A stretch of DNA of 36,714 nt from Bacilli bacterium PM5-9 (GCA_029893765.1 JARXZD010000015.1:1-36714), one strand, 5' to 3'; shown: positions 17,501-25,319, counted from the stretch's first letter. Numbers and translations are program-made. The notes: generated by a model not told the origin, from the sequence alone.

Positions 17501-17808
17501 ATGTTGATGTTAATGAAAAATATAAGATTATTGTAAATATTAGAGATGGAAATATGGATTTAATAGCCAAAGGATCAACACTATTAAGTAGTAATGTTGA
17601 TTGGAATGGGTATAGTGATGAATTAGAAATCGGATATATTGATAATAATGCAAGAAATAAGAATGTTAATGCAGGATACGCAGTTTATAGTCCATCAATA
17701 ACAGGAGTTACAAGCAACAAGCCTTATGAACTTATATTGTTGATTATATCAAGCTGTACAGTTGTAGGTATTTTAGCATTTAAAAATTATAAAAAATTTA
17801 GTAGATAA
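14584..17808 (+). CDS. Secreted, wall-anchored right-handed beta-helix protein with SdrD-B-like domains
   Basis: A 1074-residue exported protein. The start is taken as TTG at 14584, eight to nine bases after AAAGGGGG; it opens a classic signal peptide (MVKSFFRKKL, hydrophobic core to ~28, cut near FAN). Domains in order: an SdrD-B-like carboxypeptidase-regulatory fold (~38-100, VWADKNNDGIMNSNE, then GKYTFNQLKEGTYII); a parallel beta-helix (~235-775) made of many short turns with GGG/GAG and N-ladder motifs as in polymorphic membrane or pectate-lyase-type proteins; an InlB/Flg_new-like module (~838-912); a second SdrD-B-like domain (~915-990); and a C-terminal membrane helix with basic tail. 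The anchor segment contains SPSITG (1036-1041), a poor match to LPXTG. Function is probably adhesion or polysaccharide interaction; no catalytic set was recognised. Confidence 0.83.
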   Translation: MVKSFFRKKLIVLITLIAVLVCLNMDIFANETNNSTITGFVWADKNNDGIMNSNESKISNAKVLLFDAKNKKESVKEVKTNSNGKYTFNQLKEGTYIIGINKQAISEVEYLIPMKAIQKGNDNKFDADFSNEPFLSYSETIKIENNDIKEDINAGMRFDIKIAPLSGNYTVNEGMTIGTFTTLQQAVNSCSSNCVITANINDSNLGAVVSIPANLKVKLTSSTTAKTIYQLANERHITLANNSELTLENIILEGSGLTSGTSYNGGINVESHAKLIVGENAIIQKCYAVDGGGVYSNLGIIDINKGLITNNIATVDGGGIRATSSAVNITNGTLSLNKAPNGAGISANSASSVEMTQGNITNNTNANRGGGVNIDGGTIFVMNSGIISENEANDGGAIIAGSSSDIIINGGTINANEANNNGGAVYLENYSELNVGTGAIISENITANDGGGIFANSDCPIILGGATISNNIATNGIAGGIRSQNSTLTMNDTILSGNEALKSDGGAIRATDTKITMTGVNINNNKAAHGAGVSTNGSTAKIDFYSGSITKNIATGRGGGVNIDGGVVFTLYTGTVSQNTAKDGAGVIVDKSTFVLKDGQIKENDVIDDGGGFKLESNSTLTIEKGDIIDNESGRDGGAIRSSNSIINITTVEITGNLAPFGAGISANGASTISMSDGNISGNVSHDRGGGVNIDDGTTFTMLDGVINNNQAQYGGGIIATKNSIINITTGQINDNMVSRNGGGVHLSSDSNLSLNGGSISSNSAGYQGGGIFTEDYSYFNPVDTTKYSNLNIASAAIVSLNTADITEVKPNNYATFTNFDGNLLTNDQINYINMVGLTYDSNNGSGIKSSMEYHPYNTAITWKSAETLGFNPPQPWMELDYWSNKAGGIDDGGIKYPNPYNITDTITVYAIWKAQSGTISGYVFNDLNGNGVYDSSEGLANRNVKLYKKVNGVFVDTTLITTTDTDGLYKINVDVNEKYKIIVNIRDGNMDLIAKGSTLLSSNVDWNGYSDELEIGYIDNNARNKNVNAGYAVYSPSITGVTSNKPYELILLIISSCTVVGILAFKNYKKFSR

Positions 17809-17825
17809 AAAAATATTAGCACACA

Positions 17826-17857
17826 AAAAAATGGAAAATTAAATTTCCATTTTTTTA
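17826..17857. terminator. Bidirectional terminator between two convergent surface-protein genes
   Basis: A-rich stem with ATGGAAA (17831-17837) paired with TTTCCAT (17844-17850), flanked by A on the left and T on the right, so it can end transcription from both directions. Confidence 0.85.
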
Positions 17858-17883
17858 TATTAAAATCATTTTGTTCAATTAGC

Positions 17884-19755
17884 TTATAATTTAGTACTTA
17901 GTTTTTTTGTGAAAATAAATGATAATAAGATAAATATTGCTACAACTTCAAAAAGCATTGTTGAATAACCTGCATTTGGAAGGTTAGGCTTTTTCTTCTT
18001 ATTATTATCTTCTTTTTTCTTATTAGTACCATCATCTTTGTTATTATCTTCTTTTTCTGTTACAATAGTTTCTTCATTAATTACTGACCAACCAGCGTAA
18101 AGTGTCATATTATTTGTTACAGGATTATTTTCAAAGTTCCATTCAATTAAATTAGAATTAGTCATTTCCATTGGATTAGATAAGTACCAACCATTAAACT
18201 TAAACCCATTACGTGTTGGATTTTCAGGTTTATTTAATAAATCTCCATCAGTAACCATGACATCATCAACAAGTGAACCACCATTAGAATCAAAAGTTAC
18301 AGTATAAATTGATAAAGGTCTTTTAGTGACATTTCCAAGAATTCTTAATGAATATGAAATATTGCCAGCAGTCTTTGGCTTTAACAAGTCAAAGTTAGCT
18401 AAGTCTACTCTATTATACCCAGGATATTGGACAGGATTAGCCTCGTGCCATGTTATTTGACGATTTATAGGATCAGGAGTGAAATCTCCAAATGAACCAT
18501 TAATACCTTGCTCTGGATAGCTAAAGAATCTAAGTTCTTCATCTTTTACATGAGTTATTAATGGTATTTTAGTAACTTCATTTTCGTAAGCATTAATAGT
18601 AATTCTTTGATAATGAGCAGTTATTTTTATATTATCATTATCAGCTAAGTGATTAAGTGGTGAAAAATCAAGTATGTGGTTATTGTTTAATGTAATATTC
18701 ATGCCAGTTGTAGCATTAAAATTAGACATACTTGAAATATCTGTAATTAATGTTTCATCTAATTTAATTTTAGCTGCATCAGCAAATTTCATTTTTGTTA
18801 AAAACTCTATATCATCAATTTTAGTGCCGTTTGCATAAAATCTTTTTAATGGCAACTGTAGTTTTTCAAAAATAGATGTATCAGATATGTTTGTATCATT
18901 AATAGATAAACTGTTAAGTGAAGGTAATGTTTCTAAAACTGATAAATCATATATTGCTTGTGACCATGAAACTGATAAATCTTCAATAGTAGTATTTTCT
19001 AATGAAGAAATACTTGTTAAATTATCATTGTTTTTTAATGTAATTGTAGTTAATGGTGCTTGTGTATTGAAAAAACTAGTATCTTTAATATCAGTCTCTT
19101 GAATTTCAGCAAACCTTAATTTAGTATTCTTTGATAAATCTAAAGTATCATTAAGATCTATGTAAGTTAATGTAATTCTAGTTAGTGAAGTAATGTCTTT
19201 TAATGGACTTAAATCAACAGGTATTTTACCATTAGTTGTTCCAATTGTTAAAATTGATAATTTAGTTAAATTACTTAAAAATGTAAAATCATTATCTTTA
19301 TTAATACTAGAAAATCTAACATGAGTTAAAGTTTTCTTGAATAATGTTAATTCTGAAATGTCATTAAAATTAACTTCACTTATAAATGTTAAACTACTGA
19401 TTTTAATATTGCTTAATGATGCAAATGAATTGAAGTGTACTGCTTTTTTATCACTAGTATCAACTTTAATTGTAGTTAATTGTGTAGCAGCCTCAAGTCC
19501 GCTTAAATCATAAATACCTGATTTAGTAAATGTAATGCTTTTTAATTTAATAATATTTTCTGATGTTATAGCATCACTATCACCAAGTGCAAGTGATTTG
19601 CGTACTGCTTCTTCTACTTTAGTATCATTAAATAAAATATCGCTTGCTCTTGTTGTAATACTTTTTGGTGTTTTGCTTAAATTAGATGTAGCATCAATTT
19701 TCACAAAACAACCTAGTATGAAAAGAATGCATAATAGTATTGTCTTTTTTTTCAT
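17884..19755 (-). CDS. Internalin-like LRR protein with InlB B-repeat and LPNAG wall anchor
   Basis: 623 residues. A signal peptide (residues 1-22, MKKKTILLCILFILGCFVKI) leads to an LRR cap (~40-70: ILFNDTKVEEAVRKSL, then DAITSENIIKLKSI) and about a dozen leucine-rich repeats to ~370 of the internalin type. An Ig-like linker follows, then a Listeria-Bacteroides (InlB B / Flg_new) repeat at ~480-560 (VTFDSNGGS to MTLYAGW). A Lys/Asp/Asn-rich spacer precedes the anchor LPNAG at 592-596, a hydrophobic stretch and the tail KKLSTKL. LPNAG is an LPXTG variant with Ala for Thr. A typical role would be adhesion. AAAGGAG precedes the ATG on the minus strand. It converges on the beta-helix gene. Confidence 0.88.
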   Translation of the reverse strand: MKKKTILLCILFILGCFVKIDATSNLSKTPKSITTRASDILFNDTKVEEAVRKSLALGDSDAITSENIIKLKSITFTKSGIYDLSGLEAATQLTTIKVDTSDKKAVHFNSFASLSNIKISSLTFISEVNFNDISELTLFKKTLTHVRFSSINKDNDFTFLSNLTKLSILTIGTTNGKIPVDLSPLKDITSLTRITLTYIDLNDTLDLSKNTKLRFAEIQETDIKDTSFFNTQAPLTTITLKNNDNLTSISSLENTTIEDLSVSWSQAIYDLSVLETLPSLNSLSINDTNISDTSIFEKLQLPLKRFYANGTKIDDIEFLTKMKFADAAKIKLDETLITDISSMSNFNATTGMNITLNNNHILDFSPLNHLADNDNIKITAHYQRITINAYENEVTKIPLITHVKDEELRFFSYPEQGINGSFGDFTPDPINRQITWHEANPVQYPGYNRVDLANFDLLKPKTAGNISYSLRILGNVTKRPLSIYTVTFDSNGGSLVDDVMVTDGDLLNKPENPTRNGFKFNGWYLSNPMEMTNSNLIEWNFENNPVTNNMTLYAGWSVINEETIVTEKEDNNKDDGTNKKKEDNNKKKKPNLPNAGYSTMLFEVVAIFILLSFIFTKKLSTKL

Positions 19756-19787
19756 TTATTACTCTCCTTTAATATTATATGCACACT

Positions 19788-19815
19788 ATTATATCATAAA
19801 TAGCACACAAAACAA
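19788..19815 (-). promoter_or_regulatory. Promoter of the LRR surface protein
   Basis: On the minus strand, TTGTTT (19815-19810) and TATAAT (19793-19788) are separated by 16 bases. The start codon follows 32 bases downstream of the -10. A GCACAC hexamer is repeated on both sides of the -10. Confidence 0.7.
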
Positions 19816-20206
19816 TGTTACAATACGCTTTTTTCTTGATAAAATTAAAAATATAGTCATTTAATCACAATTACATAAAAAACAAGAACATAAACGGTTG
19901 TTTTTGTTCTATATTCAGAACAAAAAAAGAATAAAAATACATAGTTATATCACTATTGTAAAGTGTTGTTAAATAATTATTAATTATAATATAGAAATAT
20001 TTTCACATAACAATTATACTTAACTATAAATATCTCTTTTAATATGATAGAATAAGCAATGTGAAAATATTTAATGTTGTTTTATGAAATTATGAAATTT
20101 GTAGAACAATATGTATAAATAAAAAGCAATAAATGATTTTAAGATGTTTTTGTTGTAATAAACATATTTAAAATATTTAAATATCAAATGAATAGGAAGA
20201 ATAATA
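19816..20206. other. Intergenic region rich in inverted repeats, upstream of the MFS gene
   Basis: About 390 non-coding bases. Two structures stand out: a 10-bp hairpin-forming palindrome, TTTTTGTTCT (19901-19910) with AGAACAAAAA (19917-19926), not followed by a T-run; and a perfect 14-bp inverted repeat, AAATATTTTCACAT (19995-20008) and ATGTGAAAATATTT (20059-20072), separated by 50 bases. No clear promoter for the MFS gene could be assigned. Confidence 0.6.
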
Positions 20207-21400
20207 ATGATAAAAGATTTTAAAAAACAGTTTTATATATTATACTCAGGTCAAACGATATCAATTTTTACAAGTTCAATTATTCAAATGGCAATTGTAT
20301 GGTATTTAATAGATACAACAAAATCAGCTGCCGTTTTGACAATGGCAACATTGATTGGTTATTGTCCGCAAGCTATAATTGGTTTTTTTGCAGGAACAGT
20401 TGTTGATCGATTTAAAAAGAAAACAGTAATGATAGTTTCAGATTTATTTATTTCCTTAGCAACCTTTGCCTTATTTATTATGCTAAGTATCGATAAAGCT
20501 GATATTATGTTTATTTATTTTATTCTTTTTTTAAGGTCAGTAGGAAGTGCTTTCCACTCACCATCATTACATTCGCTAATACCATTAATTGTACCAAAAG
20601 ATATGTTAGTTAAATATGCAGGGTATTCAAAAGGATTTGAATCATTTTCTGATTTAGTTAGTCCTGCTGTTGCAGCTATGTTATATTCTTTTATTAGTTT
20701 AAAATTTATTGTTTTATTAGATATTGTTGGTGCAATATTTGCAGTAATAACCTTGCAATTTGTTAAAGTTGTTGAAGAAAATAGAGAGAAGACAGAATAT
20801 CATTATATTCAGGAGTTTAAAGAAGGAATAAAGATTGTTAGAAAAGATGCTGCAATTATTAACTTGATGATAATATGTGGATTATATGCAATAATTTATT
20901 CGCCAATTGGAACATTATTTCCTTATATTGCAATGGATTATTTTAAAGTAGGAGTTCAAGGTTCAGCGATTGTTGAAACAACATTTGCAATCGGAACGTT
21001 ACTAGGTTCATTTTTATTAGGTTTTTGGGGTTATAAGTTTAATAAAATGTTAGCAATCAGTGGCTCGATAGCTTTATATGCAATATGTTTAATTGTGATT
21101 GGTTTATTACCAATAAGCCAATATATTTTATTTTATATTGTGGCATTAATAATGGGAATGTCGATACCTTTTTATCGTGGAATTCAAATAGCGATTATTC
21201 AAATAAGAATTGATCATGAGTATTTAGGAAGAGTGGTATCTATTGTAACTAGTATAACTAGAATAACTATGCCTATTGGACTAATACTTGCAAGTTTATT
21301 TGCTCAAAAAGTTGGAATAAATAATTGGTATGCTTTTTCTGGAGTAATCTGTCTTTTTGTAGCAATCTATGCATTTTATAAAAGATCATTATATAATTAA
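20207..21400 (+). CDS. MFS transporter (MFS_3 / EntS-like drug exporter type)
   Basis: 397 residues with about twelve hydrophobic helices. The start (IKDFKKQFYILYSGQTISIFTSSI) and the MFS motif A-like loop between helices 2 and 3 (AGTVVDRFKKKTVMIVSD) place it in the group of macrolide- and enterobactin-type exporters (MFS_3). Helix pairs repeat around FLRSVGSAFHSPSLHSLIP and FYRGIQIAIIQ. The substrate is unknown. An AGGAAG site lies ten bases before the ATG. It stands alone, and is closed by a terminator shared with the convergent LysR gene. Confidence 0.85.
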   Translation: MIKDFKKQFYILYSGQTISIFTSSIIQMAIVWYLIDTTKSAAVLTMATLIGYCPQAIIGFFAGTVVDRFKKKTVMIVSDLFISLATFALFIMLSIDKADIMFIYFILFLRSVGSAFHSPSLHSLIPLIVPKDMLVKYAGYSKGFESFSDLVSPAVAAMLYSFISLKFIVLLDIVGAIFAVITLQFVKVVEENREKTEYHYIQEFKEGIKIVRKDAAIINLMIICGLYAIIYSPIGTLFPYIAMDYFKVGVQGSAIVETTFAIGTLLGSFLLGFWGYKFNKMLAISGSIALYAICLIVIGLLPISQYILFYIVALIMGMSIPFYRGIQIAIIQIRIDHEYLGRVVSIVTSITRITMPIGLILASLFAQKVGINNWYAFSGVICLFVAIYAFYKRSLYN

Positions 21401-21428
21401 AAAAAGTTCTATATTAGAACTTTTTTAT
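21401..21428. terminator. Bidirectional terminator between the MFS and LysR genes
   Basis: AAAAAGTTCT (21401-21410) pairs perfectly with AGAACTTTTT (21416-21425) around ATATT, with A and T tracts on the two sides. The LysR stop codon lies within the right arm. Confidence 0.88.
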
Positions 21429-22243
21429 GTGATTTCTTTTAACATTTGATTTAACTTAGACAATATTTCTTGTTGTTTATGATGTAGCTGATTATTGTGT
21501 ATTACAAATATTTTTCGATTGAAAGTATCATCTAAAGTAGAATAATTCATTGTTGAATCAACGCTCTTTAATGACATTATTGTATTACCTACCTTGTTTT
21601 TTATAGTTTCTTTGATTAAAAGTGAACTATTAATATAAATTTGTTGATACTTATTTGGATTGTTAAACAAATATAAATCGTTATAAAAACGAACGCCTGA
21701 TTCATGTTCTCGATTTAACCAAACATTTGATTGTTTATTTTCAACTAAAACCATTTGGTCAATAAAAACTTCTTCTTTAATTAAATCTTTACTATCAACT
21801 GGTTTTTCAAGATAACCAAAATCTATTTCATTGTTCATAACCATTGTTAAAATTTCATCACTGTTAGTAATGATAAAACGAAAGTTAACATTTGGAAATA
21901 AAGAAATAAATTTTGCTGAAATTATTGAAAAATAAGTTTCTCCAACAGTCTGTGAAAACCCGATATTACATTCATTGTTGTTGAAATCAGTATCCTTAAT
22001 TAAATTAACGGTATCTTTCCAATCATTAACAAGTTTAGATGCCTTTTTATATAATAAATCAGCTTGTTTTGTAGCAACGATACCATTAGAACCATTTCTT
22101 TCAAACAAAGAACAAGAAAGCTCAGTTTCAATAGATTTTATTATTTTTGAAACTGTTGGTTGAGTAATATATAATTTGCTAGCTGCTGCACTAAAACTAT
22201 TTTGTTCATATACTTCTTTAAAAATATATAATTTATGTAACAT
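21425..22243 (-). CDS. LysR-family transcriptional regulator
   Basis: 272 residues, slightly short for the family. The N-terminal ~60 residues are the LysR winged helix (HKLYIFKEVYEQNSFSAAASKLYITQPTVSKIIKSIE), joined by a linker helix to a periplasmic-binding-like effector domain (from ~90, CNIGFSQTVGETYF). It is divergent from the TDT-family transporter with 113 bases between start codons, the usual layout when a LysR regulator controls the opposite gene and represses its own. The effector is unknown. A GGAATGAGG site precedes the ATG. Confidence 0.88.
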   Translation of the reverse strand: MLHKLYIFKEVYEQNSFSAAASKLYITQPTVSKIIKSIETELSCSLFERNGSNGIVATKQADLLYKKASKLVNDWKDTVNLIKDTDFNNNECNIGFSQTVGETYFSIISAKFISLFPNVNFRFIITNSDEILTMVMNNEIDFGYLEKPVDSKDLIKEEVFIDQMVLVENKQSNVWLNREHESGVRFYNDLYLFNNPNKYQQIYINSSLLIKETIKNKVGNTIMSLKSVDSTMNYSTLDDTFNRKIFVIHNNQLHHKQQEILSKLNQMLKEIT

Positions 22244-22272
22244 AAAAACAACCTCATTCCATTTTAGAATAA

Positions 22273-22338
22273 ATACTATATCTAATATGAATTATACTAT
22301 TTATAAGTTTTGTTGTAAAATAAAATAGTAGATAATCA
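22273..22338. promoter_or_regulatory. Overlapping divergent promoters with ATACTAT direct repeats
   Basis: For lysR on the minus strand: TTTACA (22319-22314), 17 bases, TATAAT (22296-22291), a near-consensus promoter. For the transporter on the plus strand a TTGTTG at 22310-22315 overlaps that -35, with a poorer -10 around 22333-22338. ATACTAT occurs at 22273-22279 and 22294-22300, 21 bp (two helical turns) apart, and the second copy overlaps the lysR -10; these are candidates for LysR binding. Confidence 0.6.
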
Positions 22339-22356
22339 TATAAGGAGGAAAATAAT

Positions 22357-23322
22357 ATGAAAAAACTTTTGCAAATAATTCCAGTGCCAATTTGTGGGTT
22401 AATATTAGGATTGGCTTCTTTAGGGAATTTATTTAAACAATATAATTATTTTTTTATAGGTAATATTTTTGGTGTTATAGCTGCAATATTATTAACACTA
22501 ATTATTTTGAAAATATTATTTACATTTGATGATGTTAAAAAGAGTTTAAAAGATCCAATTATAGCATCAACATCTCCAACATTTACAATGTCAATCATGG
22601 TTTTATGTACTTACTTAGTTGCGATTGATGAATTACAAACTATCTCAAAATTTATTTGGATGCTTGCGGTTGTTGGACAATACGCACTAGCAACTTATTT
22701 TATTTATAACTTTGTTATCAAGGAAAAATTAAAAATTGAAAACTTATATCCAAGTTGGTTTGTTATTTTTGTAGGAATTGGAGTAATTTCAGTAACAAGT
22801 TCGAAATTTATTTTAGTTGTTGGGCAAGTTAGTTTTTTAATAGGTTTATTTTTCTATGCAATTCTTTTGCCAATAGTTATTTATCGAGTATTTATTGTTA
22901 AAAATATGCCTAATCCTACATTACCTTTAATTACAATTATGGCAGCACCAGGTGCATTGGAAACGACAGGTTACTTAAATGCTTTTGAGCATCCAAATAA
23001 AATTATGGTTTTAGTATTATTAATAATATCACAAATTACCTATTGGGTTGTTGTATCTAAGGTTGTTAGAATGATAAAATTACCTTTTTATCCTAGCTAT
23101 GCTGCATTTACATTTCCATTAGTAATTAATGCGATTGCAATAGCGAGTGCTAATGTATTTATAAATAATTGTGGTTTACATTTTGAGTTTATTGATAAAC
23201 TTGCTTTAGTTGAACTAGTGATTGCTCTTGGAGCAGTAATTTATGTTTTATGTCGTTATTTAAATTATTTAGTAAATCAATTCATCGGCGATATGAATGT
23301 AAGCTTAATAAAAAACAGCTAA
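22357..23322 (+). CDS. TDT-family transporter (TehA / SLAC1-like)
   Basis: 321 residues with about ten hydrophobic helices. The start (IIPVPICGLILGLASLGNL) matches the conserved first helix of the TDT family, which includes tellurite-resistance protein TehA, malate transporter Mae1 and SLAC1 anion channels; SPTFTMSIMVL and the proline-rich middle helices also fit. It probably moves a small anion such as a dicarboxylate, sulfite or C4 acid; which one cannot be told. The strong AAGGAGG site lies eight bases before ATG. The divergent LysR gene is the likely regulator. Confidence 0.82.
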   Translation: MKKLLQIIPVPICGLILGLASLGNLFKQYNYFFIGNIFGVIAAILLTLIILKILFTFDDVKKSLKDPIIASTSPTFTMSIMVLCTYLVAIDELQTISKFIWMLAVVGQYALATYFIYNFVIKEKLKIENLYPSWFVIFVGIGVISVTSSKFILVVGQVSFLIGLFFYAILLPIVIYRVFIVKNMPNPTLPLITIMAAPGALETTGYLNAFEHPNKIMVLVLLIISQITYWVVVSKVVRMIKLPFYPSYAAFTFPLVINAIAIASANVFINNCGLHFEFIDKLALVELVIALGAVIYVLCRYLNYLVNQFIGDMNVSLIKNS

Positions 23323-23335
23323 TTTATAGCTGTTT
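23308..23335 (-). terminator. Terminator of the XRE/S24 repressor gene, within the end of the transporter gene
   Basis: AAACAGCTA (23313-23321) pairs with TAGCTGTTT (23327-23335). The T-run is present only when read on the minus strand, so it ends the repressor message; it overlaps the last codons of the convergent transporter gene. Confidence 0.75.
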
Positions 23336-23969
23336 AAAAATCAGTTACCTGCATTACCAATTTAGCGATGATTCTAAAATCATCGTTTTTTGTTACAATA
23401 ATTGGATCATAATCAATATTTGTGCTAATTAAAACAATTGTATCATCTTTCTTTTCAAATTTTTTAATATAGTCTTCACCATTTAAATGAAAAGCACCAA
23501 TATCACCATTCTTTAAAGTTTTTTGTTGTTTAAATAATAGACGTGATCCACTAATGATACCAGAACCAGTCATTGAATCACCATTAGCCAATGCCCAAAA
23601 ATAATCATCAGGATTGCTACCAAGCCACTCAAGAGGTGTATTAAGCCATTCAGTTATTGTTGCATCATTGAAATCACCCAAACCACAACTACCAGAGCCA
23701 GCCATTGGAACAGCTTTATTGAAATTTCTACTACTCTTATTTTCTTGATAATCACTAAAACGGTAAATATCACTTTTTCCCATCATCCAAATAGGATTAA
23801 CATCTAACTTGGTTGCTAAATCAAGAAGCTTATCCATTTTGATATTTTCTATATCACCATTAATCCAACGATGAACAGTAGATTTATTAACATCCATTAT
23901 AATAGCAAGTTCACTGGCACTTAGTCCTTCATAGTGAAGAATTTTATTGACAAAGTCATTATTAATCAT
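23334..23969 (-). CDS. XRE-HTH / S24 (LexA-like) self-cleaving repressor
   Basis: 211 residues. An N-terminal XRE helix-turn-helix (~8-60: SASELAIIMDVNKSTVHRWING) is followed by a linker with an Ala90-Gly91 cleavage-type site and a LexA/CI-type S24 peptidase domain with the catalytic Ser132 (GDSM) and Lys169 (EDYIKKF). Such proteins (HdiR, phage CI, ImmR-like) repress genes until RecA-stimulated self-cleavage. The start is the ATG at 23969, nine bases after AGGGG; a TTG three codons earlier touches that site. No phage genes are nearby, so it is either a resident damage-responsive regulator or a remnant of a lost element. Its promoter carries an evident operator. Confidence 0.88.
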   Translation of the reverse strand: MINNDFVNKILHYEGLSASELAIIMDVNKSTVHRWINGDIENIKMDKLLDLATKLDVNPIWMMGKSDIYRFSDYQENKSSRNFNKAVPMAGSGSCGLGDFNDATITEWLNTPLEWLGSNPDDYFWALANGDSMTGSGIISGSRLLFKQQKTLKNGDIGAFHLNGEDYIKKFEKKDDTIVLISTNIDYDPIIVTKNDDFRIIAKLVMQVTDF

Positions 23970-24000
23970 AACATTCAACCCCTTTTAATATGATAATAGT

Positions 24001-24030
24001 AGTATAACAACTTTGTTGCAAAAAAGCAAC
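24001..24030 (-). promoter_or_regulatory. Repressor promoter with palindromic operator
   Basis: On the minus strand TTGCTT (24029-24024) and TATACT (24006-24001) are 17 bases apart. The perfect palindrome GTTGC-N6-GCAAC (24015-24030) covers the -35, and a second smaller inverted repeat CAAC-TTT-GTTG (24008-24018) fills the spacer. This is the expected arrangement for autorepression by the protein encoded just downstream. Confidence 0.75.
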
Positions 24031-24061
24031 TCATTTTAATAAAATAAAAATAAGTTGCTTT
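24020..24061 (-). terminator. Terminator after the minus-strand GNAT gene, sharing sequence with the operator
   Basis: AAAGCAACT (24023-24031) pairs with AGTTGCTTT (24053-24061) around a long 21-base loop, followed by T when read on the minus strand. One arm is half of the repressor operator. Confidence 0.6.
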
Positions 24062-24069
24062 AATGCTAT

Positions 24070-24531
24070 TTAAATGTTTAATTCCATTCTTACTACACAA
24101 TTATCAAGGACTACTTCAAAGTCTAATGTTTTATATAAGTTAATTGCTGGTTCCATTTTATGATTTGTAATTAAAAAGATATTTTCAAATTGTTTTTCTT
24201 TAGCTTCATTAAGTAATTTATTTATTAATAATCTAGCATAACCATTGCCACGATATTGTTCTCTAATATATAATCTTTTTATTTTAATTTGATTAGGTCT
24301 TGTTATTGTATAACCAACACAACCAATATACTCATCAGTGTCTTTGTTTTTGATTACATAAAAATTACCAACATCATCACCATAAGAACTTGCTAAATCA
24401 TCTAAGTTTTCACAAAACTTTTCCCCGCATGTTGCAACAGAATCTAATTGTGAATACTCATTTAACATTTCTTTTATTTTATTATTATCAATATTCTTTA
24501 ATCCAGTTATTATTTTATAATTGTTTTCCAT
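24070..24531 (-). CDS. GNAT-family N-acetyltransferase
   Basis: 153 residues with the GNAT fold. The acetyl-CoA binding motif is YIREQYRGNGYARLLI (Q/RxxGxG/A), preceded by the beta-4 strand (QIKIKRLYI), and the C-terminal NLYKTLDFEVV is the usual last helix-strand. The acceptor cannot be predicted. The gene has its own extended -10 promoter and is divergent from a second, unrelated GNAT gene. AAGGAGT precedes the ATG on the minus strand. Confidence 0.85.
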   Translation of the reverse strand: MENNYKIITGLKNIDNNKIKEMLNEYSQLDSVATCGEKFCENLDDLASSYGDDVGNFYVIKNKDTDEYIGCVGYTITRPNQIKIKRLYIREQYRGNGYARLLINKLLNEAKEKQFENIFLITNHKMEPAINLYKTLDFEVVLDNCVVRMELNI

Positions 24532-24553
24532 TTTTTAACAACTCCTTTTTTTA

Positions 24554-24608
24554 ATTATATCATACCACTAAATAAAATGTTGTTATTTTGTGATATTCAT
24601 ACTATAAT
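24554..24608. promoter_or_regulatory. Divergent promoters between the two GNAT genes
   Basis: On the plus strand TTGTTA (24580-24585), 17 bases, TATAAT (24603-24608), a strong promoter for the right-hand gene. On the minus strand TGA plus TATAAT (TATAAT at 24559-24554) is an extended -10 for the left-hand gene. Confidence 0.75.
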
Positions 24609-24646
24609 ATTTTTAGGTGTTTATTTATAAAAATGGGAGAGATATA

Positions 24647-25141
24647 ATGGTTTTTGAAACAAAGAGATTAAAGGTGGAAAAGGCAGTACAGGCTGATATT
24701 GAAAAGATTATTGAAATTGAAAGTCATCCAGATAATAGAGATTTTTTATGGATTGGTACTTTTGAAGAACATTGTGCTGAAATAAATGATCCCTTACAAA
24801 TGTTAATGGTAATTAAAGAAAAAAGTTCTGATGAAATTGTAGGGTATCTTTTAGCAAGAATTAATGAAAAATCTAATTCGTATGAGTTAAGAAGAATTGC
24901 AATCACTATAAAACAAAAAGGATATGGTAAAGAAACAATGCAAGGTTTATTTGCATATGTCTTTAAAAACCTAAAACTAAACAAAATATGGTTAGATGTT
25001 TATCCAGATAATAATGTAGGAATTGCTTTATATGAAAAATTAGGAATGCATCGTGATGGTGTATTAAGAGAAAGTGATTTATGTGATCGTGGTTACATAG
25101 ATCAAATAATTTACTCGCTATTAAGAAATGAATATATTTAA
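24647..25141 (+). CDS. GNAT-family N-acetyltransferase (RimJ/RimL-like)
   Basis: 164 residues. The start ETKRLKVEKAVQADIEKIIEIE is typical of RimJ/RimL-type acetyltransferases; the acetyl-CoA motif is KQKGYGKETM, and the end (KIWLDVYPDNNVGIALYEKLGMHRDGVLRE) is a standard GNAT C-terminus. It may modify a protein N-terminus or a small molecule. The ATG at 24647 is chosen for the GGGAGAG site just upstream; the frame is open further upstream but without signals. The promoter lies about 40 bases before it. Confidence 0.87.
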   Translation: MVFETKRLKVEKAVQADIEKIIEIESHPDNRDFLWIGTFEEHCAEINDPLQMLMVIKEKSSDEIVGYLLARINEKSNSYELRRIAITIKQKGYGKETMQGLFAYVFKNLKLNKIWLDVYPDNNVGIALYEKLGMHRDGVLRESDLCDRGYIDQIIYSLLRNEYI

Positions 25142-25153
25142 TATCAATTTAAG

Positions 25154-25178
25154 ACTTTGTTTGAAAACAAAGTTTTTT
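25154..25178 (+). terminator. Terminator after the GNAT gene
   Basis: ACTTTGTT (25154-25161) pairs perfectly with AACAAAGT (25166-25173) around TGAA, followed by T. Confidence 0.82.
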
Positions 25179-25263
25179 AATTGATAAAAAGTGTCACAAA
25201 AAAGATATTTTACTTTATATTAAAATAATTGTATAATAAAAATGTATAATTTATGAATTAAGT

Positions 25264-25319
25264 GAGTAAAATAAGTGGATTATTTGCTTAGTTTGAATAA
25301 GGTGGAGTAATATAAGTGG
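25264..25319 (+). repeat. 15-bp direct repeat upstream of the two-component operon
   Basis: GAGTAAAATAAGTGG (25264-25278) and GAGTAATATAAGTGG (25305-25319) differ at one base and are 41 bp apart, about four helical turns. They lie 84-139 bases before the operon -10, and are plausible binding sites for its response regulator; that is inference. Confidence 0.55.

Noticed and set aside
20009-20058. The 14-bp inverted repeat as ends of an insertion sequence
   Set aside because: Only 50 bases lie between the arms, with no frame, so a transposase-bearing element is excluded; a tiny non-autonomous element cannot be ruled out but no target duplication is seen.
23334-24531. The XRE repressor and the neighbouring GNAT gene as a toxin-antitoxin pair
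   Set aside because: Each has its own promoter, a terminator lies between them, the repressor has an S24 peptidase domain and the GNAT resembles ordinary acetyltransferases rather than tRNA-acetylating toxins.
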